From contig JAOVVO010000294.1 of NCBI GenBank assembly GCA_028564675.1, positions 30,393-94,392 on the forward strand: DNA of 64,000 nucleotides, given 5' to 3'. The notes under the pieces are model-generated. The model did not search any database and had not been told where the DNA came from. It was given only the letters and a program-made list of their open reading frames with translations. This DNA is from Onchocerca lupi. Its lineage: Eukaryota > Nematoda > Chromadorea > Rhabditida > Onchocercidae. The translations under genes and the position numbers were made by a program. Positions 13,540 to 24,927 of this stretch are shown in pieces (position 1 is the first letter of the stretch; the number at the start of each line of letters is the position of its first letter).

Positions 13540-14262
13540 CATGTTTTTATGTTGGGATTTCCCATTCTTCCACGTCTAATTTTTCCGTTTGAAGAGCTGG
13601 TATTTATTGATCATTATCAGTAATTATTCGTCACAAAGAGAAATGAGATTCTATTCCTCCATGTCCGATGGTTTCATTGAGAGTTAATAAAGAAAAAAGT
13701 GAGATGGAATTGTAGCCTTTGTCACGTAGGTAGGATGACACACAAAAGTTTTCGCATGTATTTTACAAATATTGTAAAATTTGTTGACAATGAATTGTGA
13801 CTTTAACTGTGTAACGGAAAGCATTCGGTACATGCTTTGAATTCATGTTGTGAAGCTATAAAAATAAAAATTAAAAAAAAAAAAAAATGATATGCATAAT
13901 TGTCGGAATGTTTGCACAACTTGCAAGACTTGTCATATGTTACCCATATTTTTGTGTCAAATATCTGATTATGAGATACGTTACTCTAACATATTCATGC
14001 ACATTATGTATGTGTTTTCTGAAAAATTACGCTAAATGATACAAGTATATCAATATGAAGCGAAGTGATACAAATATATGGCTAGCGAACGCAAATTCAT
14101 TAAATGAAATTTCGAACAAGTAAAAGGTTGCAGATTTCCAATTTCATCTCATTTTTATAAAATTTCAAATTGATTCTGCAGCTGAAAGCTGCAATTTCAA
14201 CAAAACTGTAATGCAAGAAAACTGCAGCTTTTAACTGTTCTTATCAAATTATTGTTTAAGGA
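13540..14262. other. Convergent intergenic region, MCM10 / cathepsin F
   Basis: No gene seen. It holds the 3' ends of two convergent genes, including the MCM10 poly(A) signal at 13686. A short A-run lies at about 13874-13887. Confidence 0.7.
13686..13691 (+). terminator. MCM10 poly(A) signal AATAAA
   Basis: A canonical AATAAA lies about 147 bases after the MCM10 stop codon on the same strand. Cleavage was not observed. Confidence 0.55.
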
Positions 14263-17200
14263 TCAGTAAATGAGTGCAGATGATACCAAATCGCTAACAC
14301 CACAAACATCTCTGCCACGCCTCAAACGGAAGTAACCATCTTCACCCCATTGCTGACTCCAGCTATTCTTGATCGTCCAATAGGGTAGATCATCTTTAAT
14401 ACCATAGCCGGTGATCAGTACTCCATGATTAATTTTCGACGGTGGACAACGTTTTCGGCTTGGATGAAGAATTCCACTTTTATAATATGCTAGCAGTTCG
14501 GCATCAATTCCTTAAAAAGATCATTCTGAAATATGTTTTTACCAACTAGAAATTAGAAATTTGAATTCAAATTCCGAATATGTTGTTAAATAATTTTTAA
14601 GTTAAAATTTCAATAGTATCAGCTACAATGATGTCTACTCAGATGTGAAATGCCAATGTGTCAGATAAGGTCTTGTATGCTTGTCTAAAAAATTAAGTAC
14701 AAATAATATTTAATAACACTCACCAACAGAAAGTGGCCCACGTTGAGCAATCCACGCTTGCATGATTGTCTCATTACGTGGAATTTCCACGGCATCATCG
14801 ATACTAACGGCAATATCTCTTCGGACCAAATGGCACGTTCCATTTTTCGCTTTATATGGGTATTGATCCTCCGGTTCCAAACCACCCATTCTTATTATTT
14901 CTCTGAAAACTATGGTAAGCTATATCTTATTCTATTTTAGTGGAAGAATGAGTTTCGTACCTCAAAAACAAAAATCAAACGTTTTTTTATTTTTAAATCC
15001 CAAAAAATAGATTTTTTCAAGAATTGAACTTCTTCCTCAAATTCTCCTATCTTTCTACCCATGTACTTCTCACGCCCATATCAAAATATTGCAGAATGAC
15101 CGGAAAGCATTGATTGGTAATCCTCCGTTGCATCCTTTATCAACCACATCGCAATCAATCAATTCTTGTTCTGAGAGAGATATCAAATCGCCTTTTTTAA
15201 TAGCCCAGAGGCTCTCAACATTGCCAGTAACAGAAAAAGCCCAACAACTACCGCAGGGACCTAAAATATAGCACTAAATCATATCAAAACATTAAAATTA
15301 AAGAATGGTCGAAAATAATCTGTCTTTGAGAATCAAACAAGTAACAATCATTACTATCTATCATTATTTTCTAGATACTTCGACAAATAACAAACTTGCA
15401 GACCTTGATTTTTTACTGGGGTTACAACTCCTTTCTCGCGCCAATCAAAGCTTCTTGGTAAATTATTCAATGAAAGGTTAAATTTTTCTAAATCGAAATT
15501 AATATTTAGGTTTTTTTTGTTGGATTCTACGCTTTGCCACCACAAATTCGGCAGCATTATCTGAAAATTTCGACTGTTTATTAATAAACAATACCAAATT
15601 TCTGGTTCACCACAATCATTTTCCAATTTTGATTTCGAATATCGATTCTTGTTTTCCAAAAAGAAAAAAATTGATCAACCATTAACACTAATAAAACATT
15701 TGACCTGCTGATCAAATGATTATGCAAAAAAAAAAAAAAAAAAAAAATGATACATATAAAAAGATATGTTATCTCTGACTGCTTCTTCAAAAATTTGTAA
15801 GTGAGCACACATTTTTAAAATCTAAATAGAAAAGAATTCCAATTTTAACTTTTCTGAATTCTTCAGGCGTCATATCGCTGAATATTGTTTCGCCATAAAT
15901 CGCTGTTCCTTTTTCTTCATATTGCAATTTCTGCGCAAAATGCATATTTTGCATGTATATTTTGAAACGATTCAGTTGTTCCATTTTGGAAGAATATGAC
16001 CATTTGAATCTAAAAAATTTAGAATTGTAGTGATTTTTTAACTGTAGCTCTTATTTTAGCTAGGTTTTGGATTTGGGAAAATCTCAGTGTCCTAAAGATT
16101 AGAAATATATCAGAAATGAGAGAAACTTCTCACTTGTTGATAAAATTTAAGAAATTATTCCATAACATCACGGTCTTTGGTTCTAGCCACTCTTGCGAGA
16201 CGTTAGTTTTTGATTCCAGTGACTTCATGTCCACTTTCATACTAGCATCTGGTGCGCGACTGAAACAATCATCAATTTCAACATTTCATTCAAAATTTGT
16301 TTTTAATCATAAAACAGCAGAAAGCAACCTGCTCGTTTCGATTAACTCTTCTGATGAATCGTAGTTGGAACATGTCAAAAGCTTAGTCTTAGCAGATTTT
16401 CTCCAATTTGGTCGAAATATTTCAAATGTGCAAGCCTGAAAAAGAATTAAAAGTAATTTGGAAGATAAATAAGCATTTTTGCTACTTAAGACTTCTTAAA
16501 AAATTGTAATTCATAATTTGATCCTCACAAAATTTTACTGAAACCTGCTGCAAAACACTGATGCACTTCGAAAAGTTACAGAAATAAATACATATATATC
16601 ACCAAGTTTTAAACATGCCATATTTTTGTCATGTAATTTCAAATTTTTCAAATTCAAATTTTTTTTTTTAGGAATTTAAAAATATTACCTTCAAACCGAT
16701 TGCTTTTTTCGCTGTGCAATGTTTATTGTCAAAGTTGGCATGAATCTGAAATTTCTGACTTTGCAGCAGAAATAGATAATTCTAGGTTTGATATAAAAAA
16801 GCAAATTAAAAGGATTAAAAACCTTACAACTTTTGTACAATTCGAAAGAGCGATTGCAATCTTGATCGAAAAATGCATTCCAGTATCATAAATATCATTA
16901 ATATCCAAAATTTCCACTGGAATCCACCGATAACTGTCTTTGGAGATTTTGTTGTATTCTGCGATTGATAATGATAACAAATCCTATAATTACAATAGAC
17001 GAAAAATAAATATTCTAAATATTGCAACGCAAAATTTCCATTAGCCAATTTCTTCCATCGCCAAGTAAAATCGATGACATGTCATCTCAGTCGATAATTA
17101 TGAATAGAGGGTAATTTTATTCTTCATTTTTTAAGTTTTTAACAATTTTGAAATTTGTTTTGAAATCCAAATAAAACTTCTTGATCTTCGTTATAGTCCA

Positions 17201-17607
17201 TCTTGACTATTCTTCCAAATAAATTAAACATTCAAATTCATTGTTCGATGTTCTGTTTTCAATATTTACTCATTACTTATTTTTTAATCTAATCAAATCT
17301 AAACAAAAGTTTAGATTAATTTTCAACTTCAAATCATCACAGTATAAAATTATTATTTAAATAGTTAATGTTGACGTTAAAGTTATATGTCAAAAATTGA
17401 CCTTTGAGTAAAGGTCATAGTATTAACCATCGAACTATTTATTTTAATCCACCTGTAATCATGCTATTATCTTTATGCCATAGATGAGAACAAATTCTTC
17501 CTTACCTCATATAAGTCTGCATCATGATGATTATCAATCACGGGCTTCTCAAATGCTACGAGAGCATGAAGCCCTAATAAAATTACCCAACAGCTGCTGG
17601 CCAACAT
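14263..17607 (-). CDS. CTSF: Cathepsin F-like papain-family cysteine protease preproenzyme
   Basis: Minus-strand exons: 17607-17506, 16983-16828, 16781-16689, 16435-16329, 16259-16134, 16009-15850, 15560-15404, 15260-15101, 14902-14724, 14510-14263. They give 495 residues with all phases consistent, close to the usual cathepsin F length. Residues 1-18 are a signal peptide (MLASSCWVILLGLHALV). About 35-150 is a cystatin-like prodomain. An I29 inhibitor domain follows, with the perfect ERFNAQ-spaced motif E-x3-R-x3-Y-x2-N-x3-A-x3-Q that separates cathepsin F from L. The mature part starts near LPRSFDWREKG (about 282). The catalytic Cys306 (PCGSCWAFS), His442 (INHGVL) and Asn462 (KNSWS) are present, as is GCNGG. 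The protein is probably lysosomal or secreted and degrades proteins; in filariae related enzymes act in moulting and embryogenesis (family knowledge). Two introns are very short (46 and about 69 bases). Confidence 0.94.
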
Positions 17608-18079
17608 ACAATTAATTTACACTAAAAATTGCTGCGATGAAAATTTGCTTATTTTCTCTGAAAATTGCGAATATTACGTGTAAATGAAAGATTGAAAAAG
17701 CTGAAATGGATCGATGACTCATTCTCATTCCAACACATATAGTCCCATTATGTTCAGTGATTCTCATTTAGACCACTAAATATGATATGACTAATGATAA
17801 ATGATTAGGAGGTTCGCAATTTTTAAATGACATATAGAAGATGATAAAAATGTGGTCTGATAACAAATAGCCACAGCGCTCCAGATAATTCCAAATAAGA
17901 CCAAAAAACTATAGATTCCAAATGAGGGCAATCTTTTTGCTATCAAATGAAATAAAAAAGAAAAAATTCCGACATTCCACTTTGGAAAAGTTATAACTGA
18001 ATAACTGCGAAACAAAAGATGCAAACTTTATTCCACTCCTTTGAAGAGCAAGATGGATCATTATCTGTGAAGGGTAGAG

Positions 18080-18111
18080 GATCGGTCGATCGGTCAACTC
18101 GGTCGGTCGAT
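18080..18111. repeat. Short CGGTCGAT-type direct repeat
   Basis: GATCGGTCGATCGGTCA is followed by CTCGGTCGGTCGAT. Four CGGTC units fall within 32 bases, a GC-rich patch in AT-rich DNA about 470 bases upstream of the cathepsin F start. The function is unknown. Confidence 0.7.
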
Positions 18112-19103
18112 TTTTCCATCAATATGAGGGCATCCATCCTCTTCCTTCCTCTTCTTCTGCTTACAAACAGCTGTTGTAACATATTCTCTGATTGATGATA
18201 TCGAATCATCTATCTCTCAACCAGCAACCAACAAGTTTCACCACTGATAATTGTACTAAAAATTTCGTTCAAATTTCAAAGAACGATACGATTCCCTGAT
18301 GCTTCTGAATGGTACGACGATGACTGCGTTAAAAATGGCATCAAAATTTCAATTATTCTAATTATTGTTGTTTTATTTATATATTTAAATTTGAAAATTA
18401 AAAGAGAGCAATTCAATATTTTATACAAAAGATGTATTCATAAATCTCAAATTTTCTTCAGAAATGAAATTTAAAAAACTTATTTAAACGCTTTGTCGAA
18501 GTTACCGAATGATATGATAATTTCATGTTATATTTGTTTAATTTTCACCTTTCAATTTATTTGCTAAAAATAATAAATTATTCAAATAAATGAACATCAA
18601 AATTCCAATAATTCCAATTATTGCTGCTTAAATTATTCGATACCGTTAAATATTTGTAGAAATGATTATACGTTGAATACGTAAGTAAAAAAAAACAGAA
18701 ACATCAAAGTTTTCTGAAAAAATAATATTCACAATATACACGGATATGAAGTAATCTATGCTGTGATTATTATATTTCTTCAATAGGTGCATTTTACCTG
18801 TCATTTTGCACCTTTTAATTATCTTAAATTACGAACTCTAATGCATCGATCATCAAATTTTGGCAAGACGTCTCAGAAATAATGAATTTAATGAATTTTT
18901 TTTTACATTTCGAAAAAATATCACAAAATGGTAATAAGTTCATTGCAAGCATAGCGTTATATTAATATCGGTAATGAATTATATAGGGTCATGACCTTTC
19001 TCAAGGCATAAACTGCTCGAAAAATAACAGAAGAGCGAAAATAATAATGTAATTATTTTGTTTTTCAAATGAAGACATCCAACAACAATAGATGAAGATA
19101 CTG

Positions 19104-19136
19104 CACGTTTCACGTCCCACGTATCATGTCTCACGT
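19104..19136. promoter_or_regulatory. Cluster of four CACGT cores
   Basis: CACGT begins at 19104, 19111, 19118 and 19132, about 460 bases upstream of the RRM gene start. CACGT(A) is the reverse complement of (T)ACGTG, the core bound by bHLH and bHLH-PAS factors. The motif is seen directly; its regulatory role is inference. Confidence 0.35.
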
Positions 19137-19596
19137 ATCCAGTAGATACAGGCAGATTAGTACCATTGCACTGCATTGTATACATAATAATATAATAATT
19201 TATGTTTACTTTTATCATATCAAAAAATTTGATTCTGTTGGATGCATCGAGCATGCTAAGAGGTTGGAGAGATTGAGATACGTGGATGCACAAAAAATTA
19301 ACAAACTTCTTTTTTTTTTTTTTTGCTAATACAATCTGGAAAAGATTTAAATATGTTGGCATGAAATCCAGATAAAAAGTGAAAGGGTGGGGCACTGATG
19401 ATGACGTTCAGATGATATGCAAATTTCGTTCTTTCAATGGAAATGACAAATTTCTGGAGAAAATGTGTTTTATTTAGTATGTAATTTATTTACTTGCGTA
19501 TCGTTTTTTTTTTTTGGTAATCTTTGCTTGGAAATTAACAAACTTCCCTTTTCTTTATTTTTTTCTTGTAAATACAAGTTTTCATGTTAAAGAAAA

Positions 19597-21128
19597 ATGA
19601 AACGAAATCGATCAAACCGCAATGAAAGAACTCTTTATTTGTGCAATATTCACCCGCATATATCCGTCGATGATATTTATGAGACATTTTGTCGGGTAAA
19701 TTTCATTCCTTTTTATTTCCTAAATTTCGTTCTAATAAGCAACATTTTAAGTACCCTCGTTTTATTTTATTAAAATATTCAAGTTCAGCCAGTTTTTTTC
19801 CTCATTTTTCAAAATTTAAATTCAAACTAGTATTTTCTCAAATGTTAATTTTCCAAATTTAATTTTTTGAGAAATTTCTTCAAATTTTAAATAATTTACC
19901 AGCGAATATATAAAAATGCCAATGCACATGTTACATTTTTGAAGTCAGAATTGAAATGCTCATTTTCTAATTTATTATCATCTAATTGTTTATTCGTGTC
20001 TATTTCCTCAGAAATCATTTATCAAATTTTAATTTTACATTCATCCGTTCTTAATTTATGTCAGATGTGGCTTAACATGAATGGGCTTCGTGGAAGAAAT
20101 TAGCAAGATTAGAAACTAGAATGGAAACCAACAGATCAGACTCTCCAATTCTAGATCTTTCAGTTAGATTCTGAATCTTCTAATATTTTCTTTAGGCAGG
20201 CCCGGTTCAAAAAGTTATTCTGCATGAGAATACAAATGGTACTCCCCAATATGCAATTGTAGTTTTCAAAGAGGTTAATTCATGGATGTGTGTAATGCTC
20301 GATTACAATCGCTATCAGCTCGGATTCAATATCCTCATTCATTCTTCGAGGTATTTCTTTTAAGCAATCCACTTTTTTCATTGTTCAATCATTTTTTAGT
20401 TGATTTTAATTAAATTTATGCAAGTTTGTTCCAAAAATTCGTGTAAACTCGAATGCAACCGAAATAGTTGAATCACTCCTTCTCTCCTACTTTTATTTTT
20501 TTTTTTTTATCTAACTCTTCTGAGTTTTATTCTAGTTTGATAAACAAGACAATTTTCAATTCTTTTCAAAATAACGTATTTCCAGTATTATGACTTGTCC
20601 TAGCACTAACTTGTCCAGTTTGTCTCTGACCAAACTGCCAAATTCATGCTATGCTCCACGTCAAATTGGATATGAGAAAAAATATGCTCAAAAATTGCGT
20701 TGTTATGGTACTAGAGTTTTTGAAAGTAAGCATTTACAATAATTTTTAGATTGGAATTAGAATTTTATTCTAAGCTTATTGAAGGAACTCAAAAATTTTA
20801 AATCCAAGGAGGAAATTAAATAACATAGAGAATGAAGTAAATTAGGGAAGAATGTGGCACATTTCTCGTTAATTTTATTGATATTATTAGGATAATTTAC
20901 TTAAAGAGTTTTCGAATGAATATTTTAGTGGAATTTAAATATATTTTTAACGATTATCAACAGTATGATTATTTTACAGATAATAATTACAAAAATGATA
21001 CGATAGTGACACCTACTACAACAGTGTCACCAACAACTTCATCACAAGATGATTGGAATCCATTCAAAAGTCCGCTGAAATCTCCTATCACTTCCTGTGA
21101 ATTTCTCAATTTCAATCCTATTATTTAG
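19597..21128 (+). CDS. RBM7-type RRM RNA-binding protein (NEXT-complex-like)
   Basis: Exons 19597-19695, 20196-20350, 20586-20725 and 20929-21128 encode 197 residues. A single RRM spans about residues 9-84. RNP2 is LYLCNI; the central part reads AGPVQKVILHENTNGTPQ and matches the AGPVIKV...KDGKPKQ stretch of RBM7/RBM11. RNP1 is degenerate (QYAIVVF). The remainder is low in recognisable domains, with a Thr/Ser/Pro-rich segment near TPTTTVSPTTSS. RBM7 joins MTR4 and ZCCHC8 in the nuclear exosome targeting complex. I infer a similar RNA-surveillance role, but the RRM is divergent and the tail is not alignable by eye. The start is the only Met that gives the RRM N-terminus; the stop TAG is at 21126. 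Confidence 0.75.
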
Positions 21129-22444
21129 TTTTTGCAGCTGTTTTACTTCATTACTCATTTGCATATTTATTTGTTTTTCAACTCATTTGTTATCACTATA
21201 CATTTCCACTTAAATTAATTTCCACTGCAAGTCCACTTCTACCGTTTCTTGTTCCAGACAGTTTATTTCTCACTTATTTCCAGCTTTATATAGCAATCAT
21301 TTAAATGGCAGCCTCAACTTGAATAAAAAAAATCAAAAACCTAGAAATTATAACATTGCATGTTAATACAGAAGTAAATTTTAAACGAAAAAGTAGAACT
21401 TTCTTAAAAAAATTTAATATAATTAGTAACAATACCATGATAGTAATCATTTATTAGAAAATCGTATTTACGAGAACATTATAACGAGATAAACAATAAA
21501 AATAATTGCTTTAATGGCATTACGGAAAAGAATTCGAAATTGATGGGAACTAATTTTTTCAGTATATCCTATTCATGCTTCAAATTTCAATTACGTCATA
21601 TATTATACTATTTAGGACTTTTTGTGACTATTTTCATTCCAAATTCAATTTCTGTTTGTGATTTATTTGCCAAATTAAATTCAAATTCAAAAGATTCCGC
21701 CGATCGTGAAGAACAAACAATTAATTCATGTTTAATACAGAGACTGTTAATTTATTGATTTATTTCTCATATTTGTTTTTGCATTTAATCAATTTTAAAG
21801 ACCAAATTCAAACTGATTTGTTTATTTTTTCGTTCTCAAATTCAAATAACCTTTTCATGACCTTTCACTTATCAACAAATTCAAAAATAAAGTTTAAGTA
21901 ACACGCATTTTAAAATTTAAATAAATTGAAAACTAATGCATCTATAATATTGTAATCAAATCCAGTGAATCCGGAAAACGGAAATAACTCCCCACAACTA
22001 GGAAACCAACAAGAAAAATTCAGGGAAATCAAATGACACTGCATGTGATTCAGCATTTATACTTAAACAAGTCACAAGTACAAATTACTCTCAATCACTG
22101 CTGTAACTGCTTCCGTGAATTTCTCGTCATTTTTTCTATGCCTAACCTCATGTCTTCATTCATCAACAATTTCTCATCACTTTTATCATTCAACACTTTT
22201 CTAATCCTGCACCTATACTATTCCGCAAATATCAGCAATCTCTACAGTCTCATCAAATTTAGTGGTACTTCTCGCCACGCTACTTCAATTGTTCCTGATG
22301 TTCGCAAAAGCTGTTCATCAGTCTATTATGAAAAGTATTGTCTCATGAGTTTTTTTAATGTGGGATTTTTTTCTGAACTTTTTCGGTTCTGTTTAAAGTT
22401 TGAAGTGATTCCTTCCGTTTGTCGAGTTTCAACTTGGAAGGAAG
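21129..22444. other. Stretch between the RRM gene and IBA57, same strand
   Basis: It contains the RRM gene 3' UTR (AATAAA at 21322). It also holds the longest uninterrupted open frame in the window (22033-22497, 154 codons), which overlaps IBA57 exon 1 in another frame and shows no family signature. No exon assigned. A missing 5' exon of IBA57 could lie here. Confidence 0.5.
21322..21327 (+). terminator. RRM gene poly(A) signal AATAAA
   Basis: AATAAA lies about 194 bases after the stop of the RBM7-type gene, followed by an A-rich run. Confidence 0.5.
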
Positions 22445-24517
22445 ATGACAGCCGGAAAGGTATACAATCTCCGACACCGTGGATTGCTCCGATTTAAGGG
22501 AAAAGAAGTATTTCAATTCTTACAAGCTCTTATCACGAATGATATAAGGTCAAGTATGCTTTTTTTAATTAACTTTTATTAAGAATATGCAGTCAAGTAA
22601 TTATTCTTATGCTATTGCTCACGCAAACATTGATTACTAACAAAAACTGGTATTTACATGGAAACGTACTTGTCTTTGTTAGGTCGCATGGTTACGCTCA
22701 TAAAGTAATTAAGTCATGTTATCTTTACGCAACATTTTTGCTGCAATCATTATATCAATAGATTATTTAATGAAAAATATTAAAGAAAAGTTCGACATAC
22801 TGAGAGCTGTTTCGCAAGTGAATAATGTTACTGAATATTGAGTGAAAAATGTAATTTCTAATTAAGCTTTGCAGATGTTAAATTTATTGAATAGATTTAA
22901 TGAAAGTGATAATTTAGACGTTTAGCAGATGGTCAAGCGCAGTATACTTTGCTGCTCAACAGTCGCGGTCGTATCGTGGAAGATTTAATTTTGTATCGAC
23001 AAGCAAATGAAATTTTGATTGAAAGTGATCGAAACAACCAGTCGAAATTACGAAAATTGTTTGAGATGTTTAGAATACACAAAGATGTGACAATTGAAGA
23101 AGAAGCAAAGAATTGTGTTTATCATATCGATAATATAAGCAATGACATTCCTGGCATCCAAGATCCGCGAGTGCCATCTTTTGGTAAACGTATTCTGAGT
23201 GAAATTCTACCAGGTAATAGCCCGAAATTCTTGTTAAATTTATATCAGCCATATTTTGAAAACAAAAGAAGTAATAGCTATGATTCGTGATTTTATTTTT
23301 TAATTATAAATTACAGATATTCGTAGAAGTGTTAATCCGCAAATAAAACCGAATATGCTTTATAATATTCTTTATCATAACTTTATTTAATACATATCAG
23401 CTGTTCTGTTCGTACTTAGCTTTACTATCAGCTGTTTTGTTTCCATTCCCAATTGGTTTTCGTACCACTTACTTGCTTTTCACACACTTCTTTCACTTTT
23501 TTTCCTTAATATAGCTGCTTAATTGATATAGGAGATTTAAATGGAAATGATTTATGACTCTACAAATTTTTTGCAAATCTATTTTCTACAAATGTAATGT
23601 GATTTCCCCATTTTTTTCCGAACATTTAGAATACATTGTTATTGGAAAGTTAGCTGCTAATGCTTAAGTTTTTGGCTTTTAGATGACCAAACAATAAACG
23701 AGAATGCATACCGAGAAAGACGTTTTGATTTCGGTATACCGGAAGGACCGAGTGAATTAGCTGGACAGCTTCCATTGTTCATGAATGCCGATATCATGAA
23801 TGGTGTAAGGTCTGTAAGAATTGTAGTTTTGATTCTTTTCAGTGTATATTTCATTCAATAGTCTTATTTTCATTAATATATATGGCTATCAAAACTCGTT
23901 ATGCTTTTGCCGCATCTTTAGGAGATATTTGGACTTGATAAGATTGACAATTTTATATGGAAGTTTTCCAAATATCTTCATTTTATGTTTATTGACAATT
24001 TTTCTATATTTTAGTGCAAACAAAGGATGTTACTTAGGGCAAGAATTGACAGCCCGTGCCTTAAATGCTCCAGAAATACGGAAGCGGCTTCTGCCTTTCA
24101 CATGTAGAAGTAAGCAGTTGATTTCTTTTTCGTGATTTTGACTATATCTCTATCGCAACATGCATTTATGGATTTTATGAACCAAAACAAAGTTTCGCTT
24201 TTTTCAATGTTATTTCAACATGAAAAATTCCCAGTTAATTCCGAGACCAATTCCGCCTCCCCACTCTTCACTTCATATCTTTTTTCCTCTCAACATCTTC
24301 AAATTATTTAGGTATGGCTACTGGATCGTTGGTTACCAATGAAGGACGGCGTGTAGGAAAGGTGATTGCATGTAGTGGAAGAAAAGGTCTGGCTCTAGTA
24401 CCTATTTCACGGAATATTCCATCAAAACATTTTCAGTCGGAAAGTGAAGATATCGAAATCTTTGTACCGTCTTGGTGGCCAGCTGACCCTGTCAGTGTTT
24501 CATCTCAGTCATTATGA
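22445..24517 (+). CDS. IBA57: IBA57, folate-binding Fe-S cluster maturation factor (GcvT/COG0354 family)
   Basis: Exons 22445-22548, 22918-23213, 23683-23809, 24015-24109 and 24312-24517 encode 275 residues with all phases matching. The signature KGCYLGQE (about residues 179-186) is followed by LTARAL and IRKRLLPF, diagnostic of the IBA57/YgfZ family. The N-terminal RGLLRFKGKEVFQFLQALITND and LLLNSRGRIVEDLILYR stretches match the same family. IBA57 works with ISCA1/ISCA2 in mitochondria to build [4Fe-4S] clusters for aconitase, lipoate synthase and others. The model starts almost at the conserved domain, so a mitochondrial targeting peptide is missing. Either an upstream exon was not found or the presequence is very short. 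In the exon at 23683 the donor at 23810, not 23805, keeps frame (MNGVSANKG). Confidence 0.92.
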
Positions 24518-24645
24518 AGATGGGAAAACGAAATTCCATTTTTCGTTTGTTGTATTCGTTGCTTTGTACAAATATTATATAGTACAAGAACATTAATATT
24601 TATTAGCTACCTCACTTATCACAAGTTTTTGTTACAGAAAAATTT

Positions 24646-24660
24646 AATAAAATTTTTATT
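24646..24660. terminator. Two-strand poly(A) signal pair (proximal)
   Basis: AATAAA on plus (24646-24651) is followed by TTTATT (24655-24660), which is AATAAA on minus. It lies 129 bases after the IBA57 stop and beyond the CACYBP stop at 24928, so it can serve both convergent genes. Confidence 0.5.
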
Positions 24661-24755
24661 GGAAGAGTGTTTGCCATTACTTTGAATGCTCGTAAAGAAA
24701 GCCTCGTGCTGATGTTTTATACAGTTTGTTTCTCATCCTTACTTCATCTTAATTT

Positions 24756-24771
24756 AATAAAGTATTTTATT
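24756..24771. terminator. Two-strand poly(A) signal pair (distal)
   Basis: A second AATAAA (24756-24761) and TTTATT (24766-24771) pair lies between the convergent IBA57 and CACYBP stops, at AATAAAGTATTTTATT. Confidence 0.5.
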
Positions 24772-24927
24772 ATGTAAATTTAAAAGCGTCACAAATGCAC
24801 AAATGCAATTATCAAATAATGAAAAACAAAAGTTAATAATTAATTGAACAAGACATAAATCGTTTGGGATACTCAACAGTATTAAAAATCATTCCAGATA
24901 ACAAACTGCGCTATGAATAAAACAAAA

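Larger units (their letters stand above)
17608..19596. other. Divergent intergenic region, cathepsin F / RRM gene
   Basis: No convincing exon. It should contain both promoters. Visible structure: a CGGTCGAT-type repeat at 18080-18111 and four CACGT cores at 19104-19136. Open frames here (17791-18209 minus, 18979-19395 minus) lack family resemblance. Confidence 0.6.

Noticed and set aside
22033..22497. Longest single open frame (154 codons, plus)
   Set aside because: Overlaps IBA57 exon 1 in another frame. Composition is Ser/Phe/Leu-rich as in AT-rich noise and no motif is recognisable.
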